Assembly (NCBI GenBank): GCA_002842855.1
Contig: PHEE01000010.1
Location: forward strand, 1 to 64,000
Length of the DNA stretch: 64,000 nucleotides
Reading direction: 5' to 3'
From: Alphaproteobacteria bacterium HGW-Alphaproteobacteria-4
Lineage (GTDB): Bacteria; Pseudomonadota; Alphaproteobacteria; Rhodobacterales; Rhodobacteraceae
Part shown: piece after piece, positions 26,296-35,581 of the stretch
Layout of the letters: each line of letters opens with the position of its first letter
Numbering within the stretch: the stretch's first letter is position 1
Program-made: the position numbers and the translations under genes
Notes under the pieces: model-generated
The model's input: only the letters and a program-made list of their open reading frames with translations
What the model was told of the DNA's origin: nothing
The model's database searches: none

Positions 26296-27315
26296 TCAGG
26301 CGCGCGAATACATGCCTTCGTAGATCGGTACCAGCGTTTCGGTCTCGAACAGCGACGACACGCTGGTGCCGTTCCAGATGTTCAACACCGCCTGCGCGAA
26401 CATTGGCGCCACCGGCACGATGCGGATATTCGGGCATCCGCGCACCAGAGCGGTCGGTTCGATCGAATCGGTAATCACCAGCGATTTCATCACCGAGGTC
26501 TTGATCCGCTCAACCGCAGGCCCCGAAAGCACACCATGCGTGATGTAGCTGTGCACCTCGGTCGCGCCATGCTGCACCAACACCTCGGCGGCTTTGCACA
26601 GCGTTCCCGCCGTATCGCAGATGTCATCGACGATGATGCATTTCTTGCCCGTCACATCGCCGATCACCGTCATCTCGGCTACTTCGCCCGCCTTCTCGCG
26701 GCGCTTGTCGACAATCGCCAGCGGCGCGCCGATGCGCTGCGCCAGATCGCGCGCCCGCGCCACGCCGCCCACATCGGGTGAAATCACCATGACATCGGCC
26801 AGTTGCCCCGCGAAATGGTGCTTGATGTCGAGCCCGAACACCGGCGAGGCGTAAAGGTTATCCACCGGAATGTCGAAAAACCCCTGAATCTGCGCCGCGT
26901 GCAGATCGAGCGTGAGAATCCGGTCCACCCCCGCCTCGGTCAGCAGGTTCGCAACCAGCTTGGCCGAAATCGGCGTGCGCGCCTTGGCGCGGCGGTCTTG
27001 GCGGGCGTAGCCGAAATAGGGGACCACGGCGGTGATGCGCGCCGCCGAAGACCGGCGCAGCGCATCGACCATGATCAACAATTCCATCAGGTTGTCATTG
27101 GCCGGGTTCGATGTCGGCTGGATGATATACATATCCTCGCCACGCACGTTCTCGAATACCTCGACGAAGATCTCGCCGTCGTTGAACCGTTCCACCCGCG
27201 CCTCGACCAGCCCCACGTTCATGCCCCGGTGCATCGACATGCGCCGCGCAATGGCGCTGGCAAGCGGGCGGTTCGCGTTGCCGGAGATCAGCTTGGGTTC
27301 GGTCATGGCGGGCAT
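26296..27315 (-). CDS. prs: Ribose-phosphate pyrophosphokinase
   Basis: This 339-residue enzyme makes PRPP from ribose 5-phosphate and ATP for nucleotide, histidine and NAD synthesis. It has the signature PRPP-binding loop [13 protein letters not shown], the pyrophosphate loop region KRREKAG and the N-terminal GNANRPLA segment. ATG 27315 is preceded by AGGAG at 7 bp, which favours it over the internal ATG at 27306. It stands alone, divergent from the isomerase gene. Confidence 0.95.
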   Translation of the reverse strand: MPAMTEPKLISGNANRPLASAIARRMSMHRGMNVGLVEARVERFNDGEIFVEVFENVRGEDMYIIQPTSNPANDNLMELLIMVDALRRSSAARITAVVPYFGYARQDRRAKARTPISAKLVANLLTEAGVDRILTLDLHAAQIQGFFDIPVDNLYASPVFGLDIKHHFAGQLADVMVISPDVGGVARARDLAQRIGAPLAIVDKRREKAGEVAEMTVIGDVTGKKCIIVDDICDTAGTLCKAAEVLVQHGATEVHSYITHGVLSGPAVERIKTSVMKSLVITDSIEPTALVRGCPNIRIVPVAPMFAQAVLNIWNGTSVSSLFETETLVPIYEGMYSRA

Positions 27316-27441
27316 GGGGCAGCTCCTGAGGGCAAGTCAGGGCGGGCGCAGCGCCGCCGGCTGACGGGATTCGGGCGATTGCGCCTGCCTTAGCACCGGG
27401 CTAGCCTGCCCGCAAACGCAAGCGACAAGGGGGGGCGCGGC

Positions 27442-28053
27442 ATGGCGCATATCGACTACTTTTTTACCGTGATTTCGCCCTGGACATACCTTGCGGGCGG
27501 GCGGCTGGAAGAAATCGCGGCGCGCCACGGCGCCAAGATCAGCTATCACCCGCTCGATGTGGTCGCCTTGTTCGCGCGCACAGGCGGCACCGCACCCGCC
27601 GCGCGCCACCCCTCGCGGCAGGAATACCGCGCGCAGGACCTGACCCGTTGGGCGGCGCGGCTGGGAATGCCCTTCAACCTCAAGCCCGCACATGTGCCCA
27701 CCAACCCGGCGCCCGCCGCCTACGCGATCATCGCGGCGCAGGCGGCGCAGGCCAAGGGCGCGGGGGGTGATCTGGGCGGCCTCGTGCAAGGGTTCCTGCG
27801 CACCGCTTGGGCCGAGCAAAAAGACGTTGCCGATGACGCCGTGATCCGCGAACAACTTGCCGCGCACGGTTTTGACCCCGGCCTTGCCGACAGCGGCCTG
27901 TTCATCGGCGCCGAAACATATGCGCGCAACCTCGAACTGGCGGTCGAGCGCGGGGTGTTCGGTGCCCCCTTCTACATCGTGCGCGAAACCGATGCGCGGT
28001 TCTGGGGACAAGACCGGCTGGAGATGCTTGACGAACATCTGGCGGGGCTCTGA
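27442..28053 (+). CDS. 2-hydroxychromene-2-carboxylate isomerase family protein (DsbA-fold)
   Basis: This 203-residue kappa-class GST/DsbA-fold protein begins IDYFFTVISPWTYLAGG, the typical start with the catalytic Ser position. It ends GVFGAPFYIVRETDARFWGQ, which holds the cis-Pro loop. Family members isomerise HCCA in naphthalene breakdown or act as glutathione transferases. No other aromatic catabolic gene is near, so the true role is open. AAGGGGGG precedes the ATG, and the stop overlaps the next gene by 1 bp. Confidence 0.88.
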   Translation: MAHIDYFFTVISPWTYLAGGRLEEIAARHGAKISYHPLDVVALFARTGGTAPAARHPSRQEYRAQDLTRWAARLGMPFNLKPAHVPTNPAPAAYAIIAAQAAQAKGAGGDLGGLVQGFLRTAWAEQKDVADDAVIREQLAAHGFDPGLADSGLFIGAETYARNLELAVERGVFGAPFYIVRETDARFWGQDRLEMLDEHLAGL

Positions 28054-28847
28054 TGCCGTTGGCCGAGCGGGCCGGGCATCCGACCTTCTGGCAGGTGTTT
28101 GGCAATGGCCCCCGCCCTGCCCTAGCGATTCATTGCACGCTTGCCCATTCCGGCGCCTGGGCCGGGGTGGCGGCGCGGCTGCCCGGGCTTGCCCTCACCG
28201 CCTTCGACATGCCGGGCCATGGCCAAAGCGGGCCTTGGGCGGGCAGCGATTACCACGGCGATGTCACCCGCATCGCCGCCAGCTTCATCGACCGGCCGCT
28301 TGATCTGATCGGCCATTCCTTCGGTGCCTCGGTCGCGCTGCGCCTTGCGGTTGCCGCGCCTGAAGCTGTGCGCAGCCTGACCCTGATCGAGCCGGTGCTG
28401 TTCGTTGCCGCCGCAGGCACCCCCGAGTTTGCCACACAAGAGGCTGATAATGAACGGTTTCGCGCGCTAATTGCAGCGGGCGAGCATGAGGTGGCGGCGC
28501 GCGCCTTTGTCGGTCAGTGGGGCGCCGGGCAGGCTTGGGAAAAACTCGACCCGCGCGCCCGAGCCGCCTTTGCCGTGCAGATGCCGTTGGTTCTGGCCGG
28601 GGGGGTGGCCAATTTTACCGATACCGCGCGTATCCTGCGGGTCGGCGGGCTGGAAGCGATCGAGGCGCCGGTGATGCTGATCCGTGGCGCCCAAAGCCCC
28701 TCGATCATGGCGCTGGTCTGCGAGGCTATCGCCGCGCGCCTGCCCGATGTCGGGGTGGCGGTGGTGCCGGGGGCGGGGCACATGCTGCCCGTCACGCACC
28801 CGGCGCAGGTGGCAGACCTGATCGGCCTCAATCTCAGCCGCGAATGA
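28053..28847 (+). CDS. Alpha/beta-fold hydrolase
   Basis: This 264-residue cytoplasmic hydrolase has the nucleophile elbow GHSFGAS (Ser near residue 90) and a C-terminal His in GAGHMLPV. The acidic residue is probably in the ALVCEAI segment or before it. It is translationally coupled to the upstream isomerase gene (TGATG). The two could handle one unknown organic acid or thioester. Its 3' end overlaps the convergent aldolase gene by 14 bp. Confidence 0.87.
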   Translation: MPLAERAGHPTFWQVFGNGPRPALAIHCTLAHSGAWAGVAARLPGLALTAFDMPGHGQSGPWAGSDYHGDVTRIAASFIDRPLDLIGHSFGASVALRLAVAAPEAVRSLTLIEPVLFVAAAGTPEFATQEADNERFRALIAAGEHEVAARAFVGQWGAGQAWEKLDPRARAAFAVQMPLVLAGGVANFTDTARILRVGGLEAIEAPVMLIRGAQSPSIMALVCEAIAARLPDVGVAVVPGAGHMLPVTHPAQVADLIGLNLSRE

Positions 28848-29886
28848 AATTCAAAAACGCTTCCACATCCGCCTCGGTGGTGGACCAGCTGCACACCAGC
28901 CGCGCCGCCAGCGGCACCTCGCCCGGCCCCTCAAGCGACTGGTCGAACGGCCACAGGTAATAGGCCGCGCCGCCCGCGTGCGCGCGGCGGTGCCCCTCGC
29001 GCGGGAAACTGGCAAAGACCGCGTTGGCCTCGGTCGGGTGCACCAGGGTCGCGCCCGGCACGGCAAGGATGCCCGCCGAAAGCCGGGCTGCGGTGGCGTT
29101 CGATTGCGCCGCAAGGCGCAGCCAGAGATCGCCCTCAAGATAGGCCAGCATCTGCGCCGACAGGAACCGGTGTTTCGAGAACAGGTGCCCGCCGCGCTTG
29201 CGCCGCAGCTCGAACTCCCACGCTTTCGCCGGGTCGAAGATGATCACCGCCTCAACCCCAAGGCAGCCGTTCTTGGTGCCGCCGAACGACAGCACATCAA
29301 CCCCCGCGCGCCAGGTCATGTCGGCGGGGCTGGCACCAGAGGCCGCAATCGCGTTGGCAAAGCGCGCGCCATCCATGTGCACCGGCAGGCCGTAGCCCTT
29401 GGCCACATCGCACAGCGCACGCACCTCGGCGGGCTCGTAAACGGTGCCGTGTTCGGTGGTGTTGGTCAGGCTGACCATGCCGCGCTGCACGTTGTGCACC
29501 CCGGACCGCCCGGTAAAGGCAATCGCCTGCGCCAGCGCCGCAGGCGTCATCTTGGCGTGCGCGCCATCGACCAGCACCAGCTTTGCGCCGCCTGTATAGA
29601 ACTCGGGCGCGCCGCATTCATCCTCTTCGATATGGGCGTTGCGGTGGCAGAAGATCGCGCCCCAGGGCTGGGTGAGAATGGCGCAGGAAAGCGCATTGGC
29701 GGCGGTCCCGGTGCCGACCAGATAAACCGCCGCCTCGGGGGCCTCGAACAGTGCGCGCAGCCGCGCCCGCACCTGATCCATGATCGGATCATTGCCGTAG
29801 GGCATGGCGTAGCCGGTATTGGCGGCGGCCACAGCTGCCATGATCTCAGGCGCGGTTGCCGATGTATTGTCAGAGGCGAAAAACAT
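28834..29886 (-). CDS. ltaE: Low-specificity L-threonine aldolase (PLP-dependent)
   Basis: This 350-residue PLP enzyme of the beta-eliminating lyase family splits threonine or allo-threonine to glycine and acetaldehyde. The PLP lysine is in SFGGTKNGCLG, and upstream motifs NTTEHGTVY and HMDGARFANA bind substrate and cofactor. It follows the UPF0260 gene with no gap, so the two form an operon. The 3' end overlaps a convergent gene by 14 bp. Confidence 0.92.
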   Translation of the reverse strand: MFFASDNTSATAPEIMAAVAAANTGYAMPYGNDPIMDQVRARLRALFEAPEAAVYLVGTGTAANALSCAILTQPWGAIFCHRNAHIEEDECGAPEFYTGGAKLVLVDGAHAKMTPAALAQAIAFTGRSGVHNVQRGMVSLTNTTEHGTVYEPAEVRALCDVAKGYGLPVHMDGARFANAIAASGASPADMTWRAGVDVLSFGGTKNGCLGVEAVIIFDPAKAWEFELRRKRGGHLFSKHRFLSAQMLAYLEGDLWLRLAAQSNATAARLSAGILAVPGATLVHPTEANAVFASFPREGHRRAHAGGAAYYLWPFDQSLEGPGEVPLAARLVCSWSTTEADVEAFLNFIRG

Positions 29887-30336
29887 TCACAGATCCTCGA
29901 TGATATGGGCTTCCCAGTCGACCTCGGGAATGTCGGTTTCAGATACCGTCCAGCCGCGCACCGATTGCCCGGCGGCATGCACGCTTTCGGGGTCGCCGGT
30001 CAAGAGCGGGTGCCAGTCTGGCAACGACTTGCCGAAAAAGCGCAGGCGATAGGCGCAGGTCGATGGCATCCAATAGGCGCCCGCCTTGATGCTCTTGGGC
30101 GTCATGCGCACGCATTCGGGCACGAACTGGTGGCGGTTTTCGTAAGATTTGCAGCGGCAGCTTTCGCCGTCGAGCAGGCGGCAGGCAACGCGGGTAAAGG
30201 CCACCTCGCCGTCGTCCTCGAACTCAAGCTTGTTAAGGCAGCATTTGCCGCAGCCATCGCAAAGCGCCTCCCATTCGGGCGGCGTCAGATTGCCCAGCGG
30301 CAATTCCCAAAAGCGGGGGCGAAGCGGCGGCGTCAT
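29887..30336 (-). CDS. YcgN/UPF0260 cysteine-cluster protein
   Basis: This 149-residue protein has the UPF0260 pattern of a CDGCGKCC cluster near residue 24, then CRLLDGESCRCKSYENR and a later CAYR. It is probably a metal or Fe-S binder; function is unknown. I prefer ATG 30336 over the TTG at 30345. The gene is followed directly by the threonine aldolase gene. Confidence 0.88.
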   Translation of the reverse strand: MTPPLRPRFWELPLGNLTPPEWEALCDGCGKCCLNKLEFEDDGEVAFTRVACRLLDGESCRCKSYENRHQFVPECVRMTPKSIKAGAYWMPSTCAYRLRFFGKSLPDWHPLLTGDPESVHAAGQSVRGWTVSETDIPEVDWEAHIIEDL

Positions 30337-30376
30337 GGCGCGCAAGCTGACCGAAAGCCGGGCGATTGGAAAGGGG

Positions 30377-31303
30377 TCAAAGTGCCGTCAGGCACGAGCG
30401 CGCGGCGGCACAATCAGCCTCGATCTGCCGGGTAAGGGCATCGAGGCTGGCAAACTTTGCCTCGGGGCGCAAATAGTCGATCAGCGCAATCGAAAGATGG
30501 TGGCCGTAAAGATCGCCCGAAAAGTCAAAGAGATAGGTTTCAAGGTTCGGCGCGTTTTCGCCAAACATCGGCCGCACACCAAGGCTCGCCACCCCGTCAT
30601 AGCTGCCCGCCTGTGGCCCCGTCAGCACATCAACACGGGCCGCGTAAACCCCAAGCCGCGGCAGATGCAGCCCCGACAGACCGATGTTCGCGGTCGGGTA
30701 GCCAAGTTCGCGCCCGCGTTTGGCGCCATGTTCCACCGCGCCCTCGATCCGGTGCCAGTGGCCAAGCATCGCGGCGGCATCACGCGGGCGGCCCTCGCTC
30801 AACGCGGCGCGGATTGCGGTCGAGGATATATCGGCCCCCTCACTCTTCAGAATCGGCGCCACCGTCACGCCAAAGCCGCAGCCCTCGCCCAGCCGCGCCA
30901 GCGCCTCGGCGGTGCCGGTGCGGCCCTTGCCAAAGCGGAAATCGGCGCCGACCGTCACCTGCGCCACCCCCAGCCCCGCGCAAAGCACATCCTGCGCGAA
31001 GGCCTCGGCGCTCATCGCGGCCAGGGCGGCATCAAAGCGCAGCTCGTAAAGCCTTGCGACCCCAAGCTTTTCCAGCCGGTGCGCCCGGGCCTCGGCGTTC
31101 ATCAGCCGAAACGGGGCGGTGGCGGGCGCAAAGAAAGCGCGCGGATGCGGCTCGAAGGTAACAATCCCCAAGGGCGCAGGTTGGGTGGCGGCCAGCGCAA
31201 TCACCGAGCGGTGGCCAAGATGCACGCCATCGAAATTGCCCATCGCCACCGAGGCGCCCCGCAGCGCCGGGTCGAGCCCTTGCCAGTTGGTGATGGTCTG
31301 CAT
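30377..31303 (-). CDS. ribF: Bifunctional riboflavin kinase/FAD synthetase
   Basis: This 308-residue enzyme makes FMN and then FAD. The N-terminal adenylyltransferase domain has GNFDGVHLGH and STAIRAALSEGR. The C-terminal flavokinase domain has GYPTANI and the VASLGVRPMFGEN segment with NLETYLFDF. Start ATG 31303 (MQTITNWQGL) is the normal RibF start. It lies 42 bp downstream of the MaoC gene on the same strand. Confidence 0.95.
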   Translation of the reverse strand: MQTITNWQGLDPALRGASVAMGNFDGVHLGHRSVIALAATQPAPLGIVTFEPHPRAFFAPATAPFRLMNAEARAHRLEKLGVARLYELRFDAALAAMSAEAFAQDVLCAGLGVAQVTVGADFRFGKGRTGTAEALARLGEGCGFGVTVAPILKSEGADISSTAIRAALSEGRPRDAAAMLGHWHRIEGAVEHGAKRGRELGYPTANIGLSGLHLPRLGVYAARVDVLTGPQAGSYDGVASLGVRPMFGENAPNLETYLFDFSGDLYGHHLSIALIDYLRPEAKFASLDALTRQIEADCAAARSCLTAL

Positions 31304-31345
31304 CGTCCCCGCTTCGCGCATTTGCGGCGGGGTGGCCCGCCTTGG

Positions 31346-31792
31346 TCAGTCGAACTTGTGGCTGGGCGCCAGCACCAGCGCCTCGCCCTTCAGCACCACC
31401 GTATCGCCTACGAAGCACAGGGTTTCAAGCGTGACGCGGCGCCGCGCATGGTCGATGCCCATGACCTTGACCTCGGCGCGCACCAGATCGCCGGGGCGGA
31501 CCGGCGCCATGAAGCGCAGCGACTGGCCAAGGTAGACCGAACCGTGCCCCGGCAACTGCTCGCCGATCACCGCCGAAATCAGCGCCGCCGTCAGCATGCC
31601 ATGCGCAATGCGGCCCTCAAAAATCGTATCTTGCGCATAGGCATCATCAAGATGCACCGGGTTGCGGTCGGTCGAAACCTCGGCAAACAGCGCGATATCG
31701 TGGTCGGTGACACGCTTTTGCAACCCGCGCGTCATGCCGATTTCGATGTCTTCGATGAATATCGTTCCGCGCGGCAGATTGTCGAGCATCAT
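31346..31792 (-). CDS. MaoC-family (hot-dog fold) dehydratase
   Basis: This 148-residue hot-dog protein has the hydratase motif RNPVHLDDAYAQ followed by GRIAHGMLTAAL, with the catalytic Asp and His as in R-specific enoyl-CoA hydratases. GGAG lies 6 bp before ATG 31792. It probably hydrates or dehydrates a CoA-bound acyl chain, as in PHA or side-chain oxidation. The pairing with ribF has no obvious metabolic logic. Confidence 0.9.
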   Translation of the reverse strand: MMLDNLPRGTIFIEDIEIGMTRGLQKRVTDHDIALFAEVSTDRNPVHLDDAYAQDTIFEGRIAHGMLTAALISAVIGEQLPGHGSVYLGQSLRFMAPVRPGDLVRAEVKVMGIDHARRRVTLETLCFVGDTVVLKGEALVLAPSHKFD

Positions 31793-31929
31793 CCCGCTCT
31801 CCAAGGTTCATGTTGCAGCGCAGCATAACGGCGGAGCGGTGGTCGCACAAGGGGGTTCGCGCAACTTTTTATCGTATCGAAGGCCGTATTCGCAATTTTG
31901 TTGCCGTCACAATTGCCGCGGGTGCGGGC

Positions 31930-32012
31930 GGGGGGCTGTCTGCCCCCCGGGTGGCGGCGGCCCCTCAATGGGACCGCCGCCACCCCCCCCCCGGAGGATA
32001 TTTGGACCAAGA
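31930..32012 (+). repeat. Rhodobacterales-type G/C-rich intergenic palindromic repeat, copy 2
   Basis: GGGGGGC (31930-31936) pairs with GCCCCCC (31942-31948). A second perfect 12-bp stem is GGGTGGCGGCGG (31949-31960) with CCGCCGCCACCC (31974-31985). It is followed by a C-tract, CCGGAGGATATTTGGACC and AAGACAGACAG. It shares its plan with the copy at 25440-25500, but the middle hairpin is longer and different. It lies downstream of the leftward HAD gene and upstream of the MaoC gene. Confidence 0.7.
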
Positions 32013-32072
32013 CAGACAGCAGAAAGCCACCCGGCCTTGGGCTTTCATCACGACTTTTCAGCATGTTGCCAA

Positions 32073-32951
32073 TCAGGCGAGATACGGCTGGGCAAATTGC
32101 GGCGAAGCCTGGCGCGCGGCAAGCCATGCTTCGAGCAGCGCCGGGTCGGGCCTGGCGGGATCGGGGCCGAACTGATCGGCGGCGAGGCCACCGGTGATGA
32201 ACAGCGCGTCGAGCCCTTCGCCCGCCGCCCCGGCAACATCGGTGCCGATGCCATCGCCGATGGCAAGCACCCGGCCTTCGCCCGCGCCGCCAAGTGCGGC
32301 AAGGCGGCGCGCGGCAAGATCGTAGATCGGTGGGTGCGGCTTGCCGAAATAAAGCGCGGTGCCGCCCATTTCCTCGTAAAGTGCCGCCAGTGCGCCGGCG
32401 CAGTAGATGCGCGCCGCGCCCATGTCGACCACCAGATCCGGATTGGCGCAAAGCATTGGCAACCCAAGGGTTTTTGCCATGAGCAGACGGGCGCGGTAAT
32501 CTTCGGGCACTTCGGTCAGCTCATCGAACGGGCCGGTGCAGACGATCGCTTCGGCCTCGGCCAATGGCACCAGTTCAATCGGCGCGGCATCGGCCCATTC
32601 GGGCGGGATTTCGGTAAAGAAGCCTTCGTCCTTGGCCGGACCGAGGTGCCAGACGCGGCGGCCCACCGCACCCGCAAACAAGGCATCCTGCGCCGCGTCG
32701 CCCGACGAAACCACCGCATCCCACGCATCGCGCGGCACACCCATGCGCACCAGCCCCTCGGTCACAAAGCGCGAGGGACGCGGCGCATTGGTCAGCAGCA
32801 GCACCTTGCCGCCCTGCGCGCGAAATTGCTGCAACGCGGCAACGGCGGCGGGAAACGGCGCCACGCCATCGTGCACGCAGCCCCACAGATCGCAAAAGAC
32901 GGCATCGTAGGGTTGCGAAATCTCGGCCAGCGCGGTGATGATACGGGTCAT
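32073..32951 (-). CDS. TIGR01459-type HAD-superfamily IIA hydrolase
   Basis: This 292-residue phosphatase-like protein has HAD motif I FCDLWGCVHDG, motif II LLLTNAPR, a Lys in the FGKPHPPIYD segment and motif III AIGDGIGTDVAGA. This is the NagD/NMP-phosphatase subclass; the substrate is unknown. I start at ATG 32951 (MTRIITALAE). The longer frame to 33473 is antisense to the rhodanese gene. Confidence 0.9.
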   Translation of the reverse strand: MTRIITALAEISQPYDAVFCDLWGCVHDGVAPFPAAVAALQQFRAQGGKVLLLTNAPRPSRFVTEGLVRMGVPRDAWDAVVSSGDAAQDALFAGAVGRRVWHLGPAKDEGFFTEIPPEWADAAPIELVPLAEAEAIVCTGPFDELTEVPEDYRARLLMAKTLGLPMLCANPDLVVDMGAARIYCAGALAALYEEMGGTALYFGKPHPPIYDLAARRLAALGGAGEGRVLAIGDGIGTDVAGAAGEGLDALFITGGLAADQFGPDPARPDPALLEAWLAARQASPQFAQPYLA

Positions 32952-33084
32952 GGGGGCTTCCATTTTTTGCCGTTGTGACCGGCTTGGCGCGAAAAGGAAA
33001 GAGGGGCGGCGCGGCAAACTTCGGCTTGCCACACCAGCCCTGGCAACATATGTCGTTGCGTGAATATATTGAGGGGCACCGGCG

Positions 33085-33531
33085 ATGAGCAGCATCACCA
33101 AACGGCAGTTTCTGGGTTTCGGGCTCGGCGCGCTGGCGCTTGGTGGCGCCGCGTATGGCTGGCGCGTGCGGGCGACCTCGGGCGTGGCGCCCGGATTTGA
33201 GCGCAAGGCAATGTCGGTGGCCGAGATGCGGGCAGCGAACGCGCTGATCGTCGACATCCGCAGGCCCGACGAATGGGTTGATACCGGGGTGATCGACGGC
33301 GCAAGACTCGTCACCTTTGTCAGCCCGCAGAGCTTTCTCGATGCGATCGGCCCCGAGATAGCCGACGGGCGCGACCTGATCCTGATTTGCCGCTCGGGCA
33401 ACCGCAGCTCGCTGGCGGCAGAAGCGCTGGCGGGGATGATCCCGAACCGGATCATTTCGGTAAACGGCGGCATGAGCCAACAGATCGCGCAGGGTTACCA
33501 GACGGTGCGCCCAGTCTGTGCCACCTGCTGA
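33085..33531 (+). CDS. Rhodanese-like domain protein with an N-terminal membrane anchor or Tat-like signal
   Basis: This 148-residue single-domain sulfurtransferase has the active-site loop CRSGNRSS (Cys near residue 104) and DIRRPDEW. The N-terminus SITKRQFLGFGLGALALGG resembles a Tat signal with KR instead of RR, so the domain is probably periplasmic. GAGGGG precedes the ATG. The gene ends before a strong hairpin and converges on ppaC. Confidence 0.88.
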   Translation: MSSITKRQFLGFGLGALALGGAAYGWRVRATSGVAPGFERKAMSVAEMRAANALIVDIRRPDEWVDTGVIDGARLVTFVSPQSFLDAIGPEIADGRDLILICRSGNRSSLAAEALAGMIPNRIISVNGGMSQQIAQGYQTVRPVCATC

Positions 33532-33539
33532 GATGCAAA

Positions 33540-33567
33540 GGCCCCGCCCGATCGCCATGGCGGGGCC
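33540..33567. terminator. Hairpin terminator between convergent genes
   Basis: GGCCCCGCC (33540-33548) and GGCGGGGCC (33559-33567) form a perfect 9-bp stem with a 10-nt loop, exactly between the rhodanese gene (ends 33531) and ppaC (ends 33584). On the minus strand the stem is followed by TTTGC; on the plus strand by GGTTCTT. It probably serves both directions. Confidence 0.65.
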
Positions 33568-33583
33568 GGTTCTTGACTGACGC

Positions 33584-34501
33584 TCAGATCTTCAGCGCCG
33601 GGATGATCTGTTTCTTGCGGCTCATGATGCCGGGCAGCAGCACCGTATCGCCCGCCACCTTGCAGCCAAACGAGGCTTCGGCGATTTGCGCCACCAGATC
33701 GTTCGGCACCAGCAGGGTTGCCTCTTCGCGCAGGATGTCGACCACGAACAGCAGCACCTGATCGGCGCCATCAGCGGCCGCCACGCCCGGCATCGCCGCC
33801 ATCAGCGCCGCCTTGCGGTCAAGCACCGCCTTGGGCGAGGTGGTTTCCAGCACCGACACGCGCAACTGCTTGCCCGCGACTTCGTATTCCTTGCTGTCCA
33901 TGCGCAGAAGTTGCGTCTCCGAGAAGGCCGAGACATCGGATTTCGCGGCGAAAAGCTCGGCAGCATAATCGGGGATCGAGATGCCAAGTTCCGCGGCCAG
34001 ATCTTCGGCCACGGCACGGTCATGCGCGGTGGTGGTGGGGCTGCGGAATTCGAGCGTGTCCGACAGGATGCACGACAGCATCGCGCAGCGGATCGTTTCG
34101 GGCATCTTCGCGGTATCGTCGCCCATCAGATCATAAAGCACGGTCGCGGTGCAGGCGAGCGGGCGGATCGTGATTTCGATCGGCGCGCGGGTCTTGATGC
34201 CACCTGCAAGCATGTGGTGGTCGATGATGCCGATCACATTGGCGTCGTTGATCGAGGGCGGCAGTTCGGCGGGGTTGTTGGTATCGACGATCACCACGCT
34301 TTCGCCCGGCGCCACATCGGCAATGATTTCGGGCTTTGCAATTTCCCAGCGCTTGAGCACGAAGGCGGCTTCGGTATTGGGCTCGCCCAGCAGCACGGCG
34401 CGTGCGGGGGTGCCTTTGACCTCGTTCAGATACCACGCCCAGATGATGGGCGAGCAGGTGGCATCGGTGTCGGGCGATTTGTGGCCAAGAACGGTAATCA
34501 T
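33584..34501 (-). CDS. ppaC: Manganese-dependent inorganic pyrophosphatase
   Basis: This 305-residue family II pyrophosphatase has the metal motifs GHKSPDTDAT at the N-terminus, a VDTNN segment and IDHHML, and the C-terminal SRKKQIIPAL substrate-binding Arg-Lys-Lys. ATG 34501 gives the family length; the longer frame to 34705 overlaps the TraB/GumN gene. The enzyme clears pyrophosphate from biosynthetic reactions in the cytoplasm. Confidence 0.95.
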   Translation of the reverse strand: MITVLGHKSPDTDATCSPIIWAWYLNEVKGTPARAVLLGEPNTEAAFVLKRWEIAKPEIIADVAPGESVVIVDTNNPAELPPSINDANVIGIIDHHMLAGGIKTRAPIEITIRPLACTATVLYDLMGDDTAKMPETIRCAMLSCILSDTLEFRSPTTTAHDRAVAEDLAAELGISIPDYAAELFAAKSDVSAFSETQLLRMDSKEYEVAGKQLRVSVLETTSPKAVLDRKAALMAAMPGVAAADGADQVLLFVVDILREEATLLVPNDLVAQIAEASFGCKVAGDTVLLPGIMSRKKQIIPALKI

Positions 34502-34577
34502 GATATGCCTCACGAGCGGTGAATTTGCCGCCTTATAGGCGCTGGCGGCGGGCTTGTCACTTGCCGCGATGCAGCAT

Positions 34578-35576
34578 TCAGCGGGCAATCGGCAGCCGCG
34601 TGACGGCAAAGCCCTCGGCCTCAAGCAGCGCCAGCAGCCCCGCCTGCCCCGGCAGGTGCAGCGCGCCCGCCGCCACCAGCACCGGCCCGCGCGCGGCGGC
34701 GGCAAGAATTGGCGCGATCCAGGCGCGGTTGCGCCGCTCGATCAGCAATTCTTCGGAAAGCGCAATCTGTGCCTCGACTGCGGCGGGTGCCATGCCGGAA
34801 TTGGTCAGCGCGTCGTGGCGGGTGAACTCCCAGATCAGGCGGGTTTCTTCGGCGAAATAGGCATCGGCCAGCGTGGCGGTATAATCGTCGGCGGCCTCGG
34901 CGGTCAGCAGTGCCGCCCGGATCAGGTCGATCTGGTCGCCATCGGGGATCAGGTCGAACAGCGTCAGCGCCGCGTCATAGGGCTCCATCGCCAGCACCGG
35001 CAGACCGCGTGCCTCGGCCGCCTCGATCAGTTGCCCGTCCAGCCCCTCGCGCCCCGCCGCCACTTCGCCTAGCGCGCAGGGCGAAAGCGACAGGGTCATG
35101 GCCGCATACCAGGGCTTGAACTTGGCAGCGAGAAATCCGGGCACGCCGCGCGCGCGCATCGCAGCCGCAAGGCGCAGCCACTCGGGTTCGGCCATGCGTT
35201 CGGGCAGGGTCGGGCCGCTGGGCACGAAGAACAGATCCAGCCGACTGGACATCGCCTGTTGCAGCAACGCCTGCTCTTGCGGCCCGGCCTCGACCAGCAG
35301 CGCGCGCGCGCCCGCCAGCGCGGGTTGCAGTGCGGCCAGCGTGGCGGCGTGACGCGGATCATCGAAATGGAAGGTGCCGACCAGGGTGATCCGCGCCAGC
35401 CCCCGCTCTGCCCGCCACAAGATGCCCTCGGCATGCGGCACCACCGCTGCGCGATAGCGCAACTCGGCGCGGGTCTCGGGGGCAAGCGCGTCAAAGAGGT
35501 TGGCGCCCACGCAGGCCGCCCGCGCCGGCGCGCTTGCCAGCAGGCAGGCGGCAACAAGGGCAAGTGCGCGGAACAT
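34578..35576 (-). CDS. TraB/GumN family protein, secreted
   Basis: This 332-residue protein has a signal peptide (MFRALALVAACLLASAPARA) and the TraB/GumN motifs ITLVGTFHFDDPR, ERRNRAW and a late VAAGALHLPG. Some members are predicted Tiki-like metalloproteases, but function in bacteria is not established. It lies 5 bp upstream of the end of the hydroxyacid dehydrogenase gene, so the two may be co-transcribed. Confidence 0.87.
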   Translation of the reverse strand: MFRALALVAACLLASAPARAACVGANLFDALAPETRAELRYRAAVVPHAEGILWRAERGLARITLVGTFHFDDPRHAATLAALQPALAGARALLVEAGPQEQALLQQAMSSRLDLFFVPSGPTLPERMAEPEWLRLAAAMRARGVPGFLAAKFKPWYAAMTLSLSPCALGEVAAGREGLDGQLIEAAEARGLPVLAMEPYDAALTLFDLIPDGDQIDLIRAALLTAEAADDYTATLADAYFAEETRLIWEFTRHDALTNSGMAPAAVEAQIALSEELLIERRNRAWIAPILAAAARGPVLVAAGALHLPGQAGLLALLEAEGFAVTRLPIAR

Positions 35577-35581
35577 GGCGC

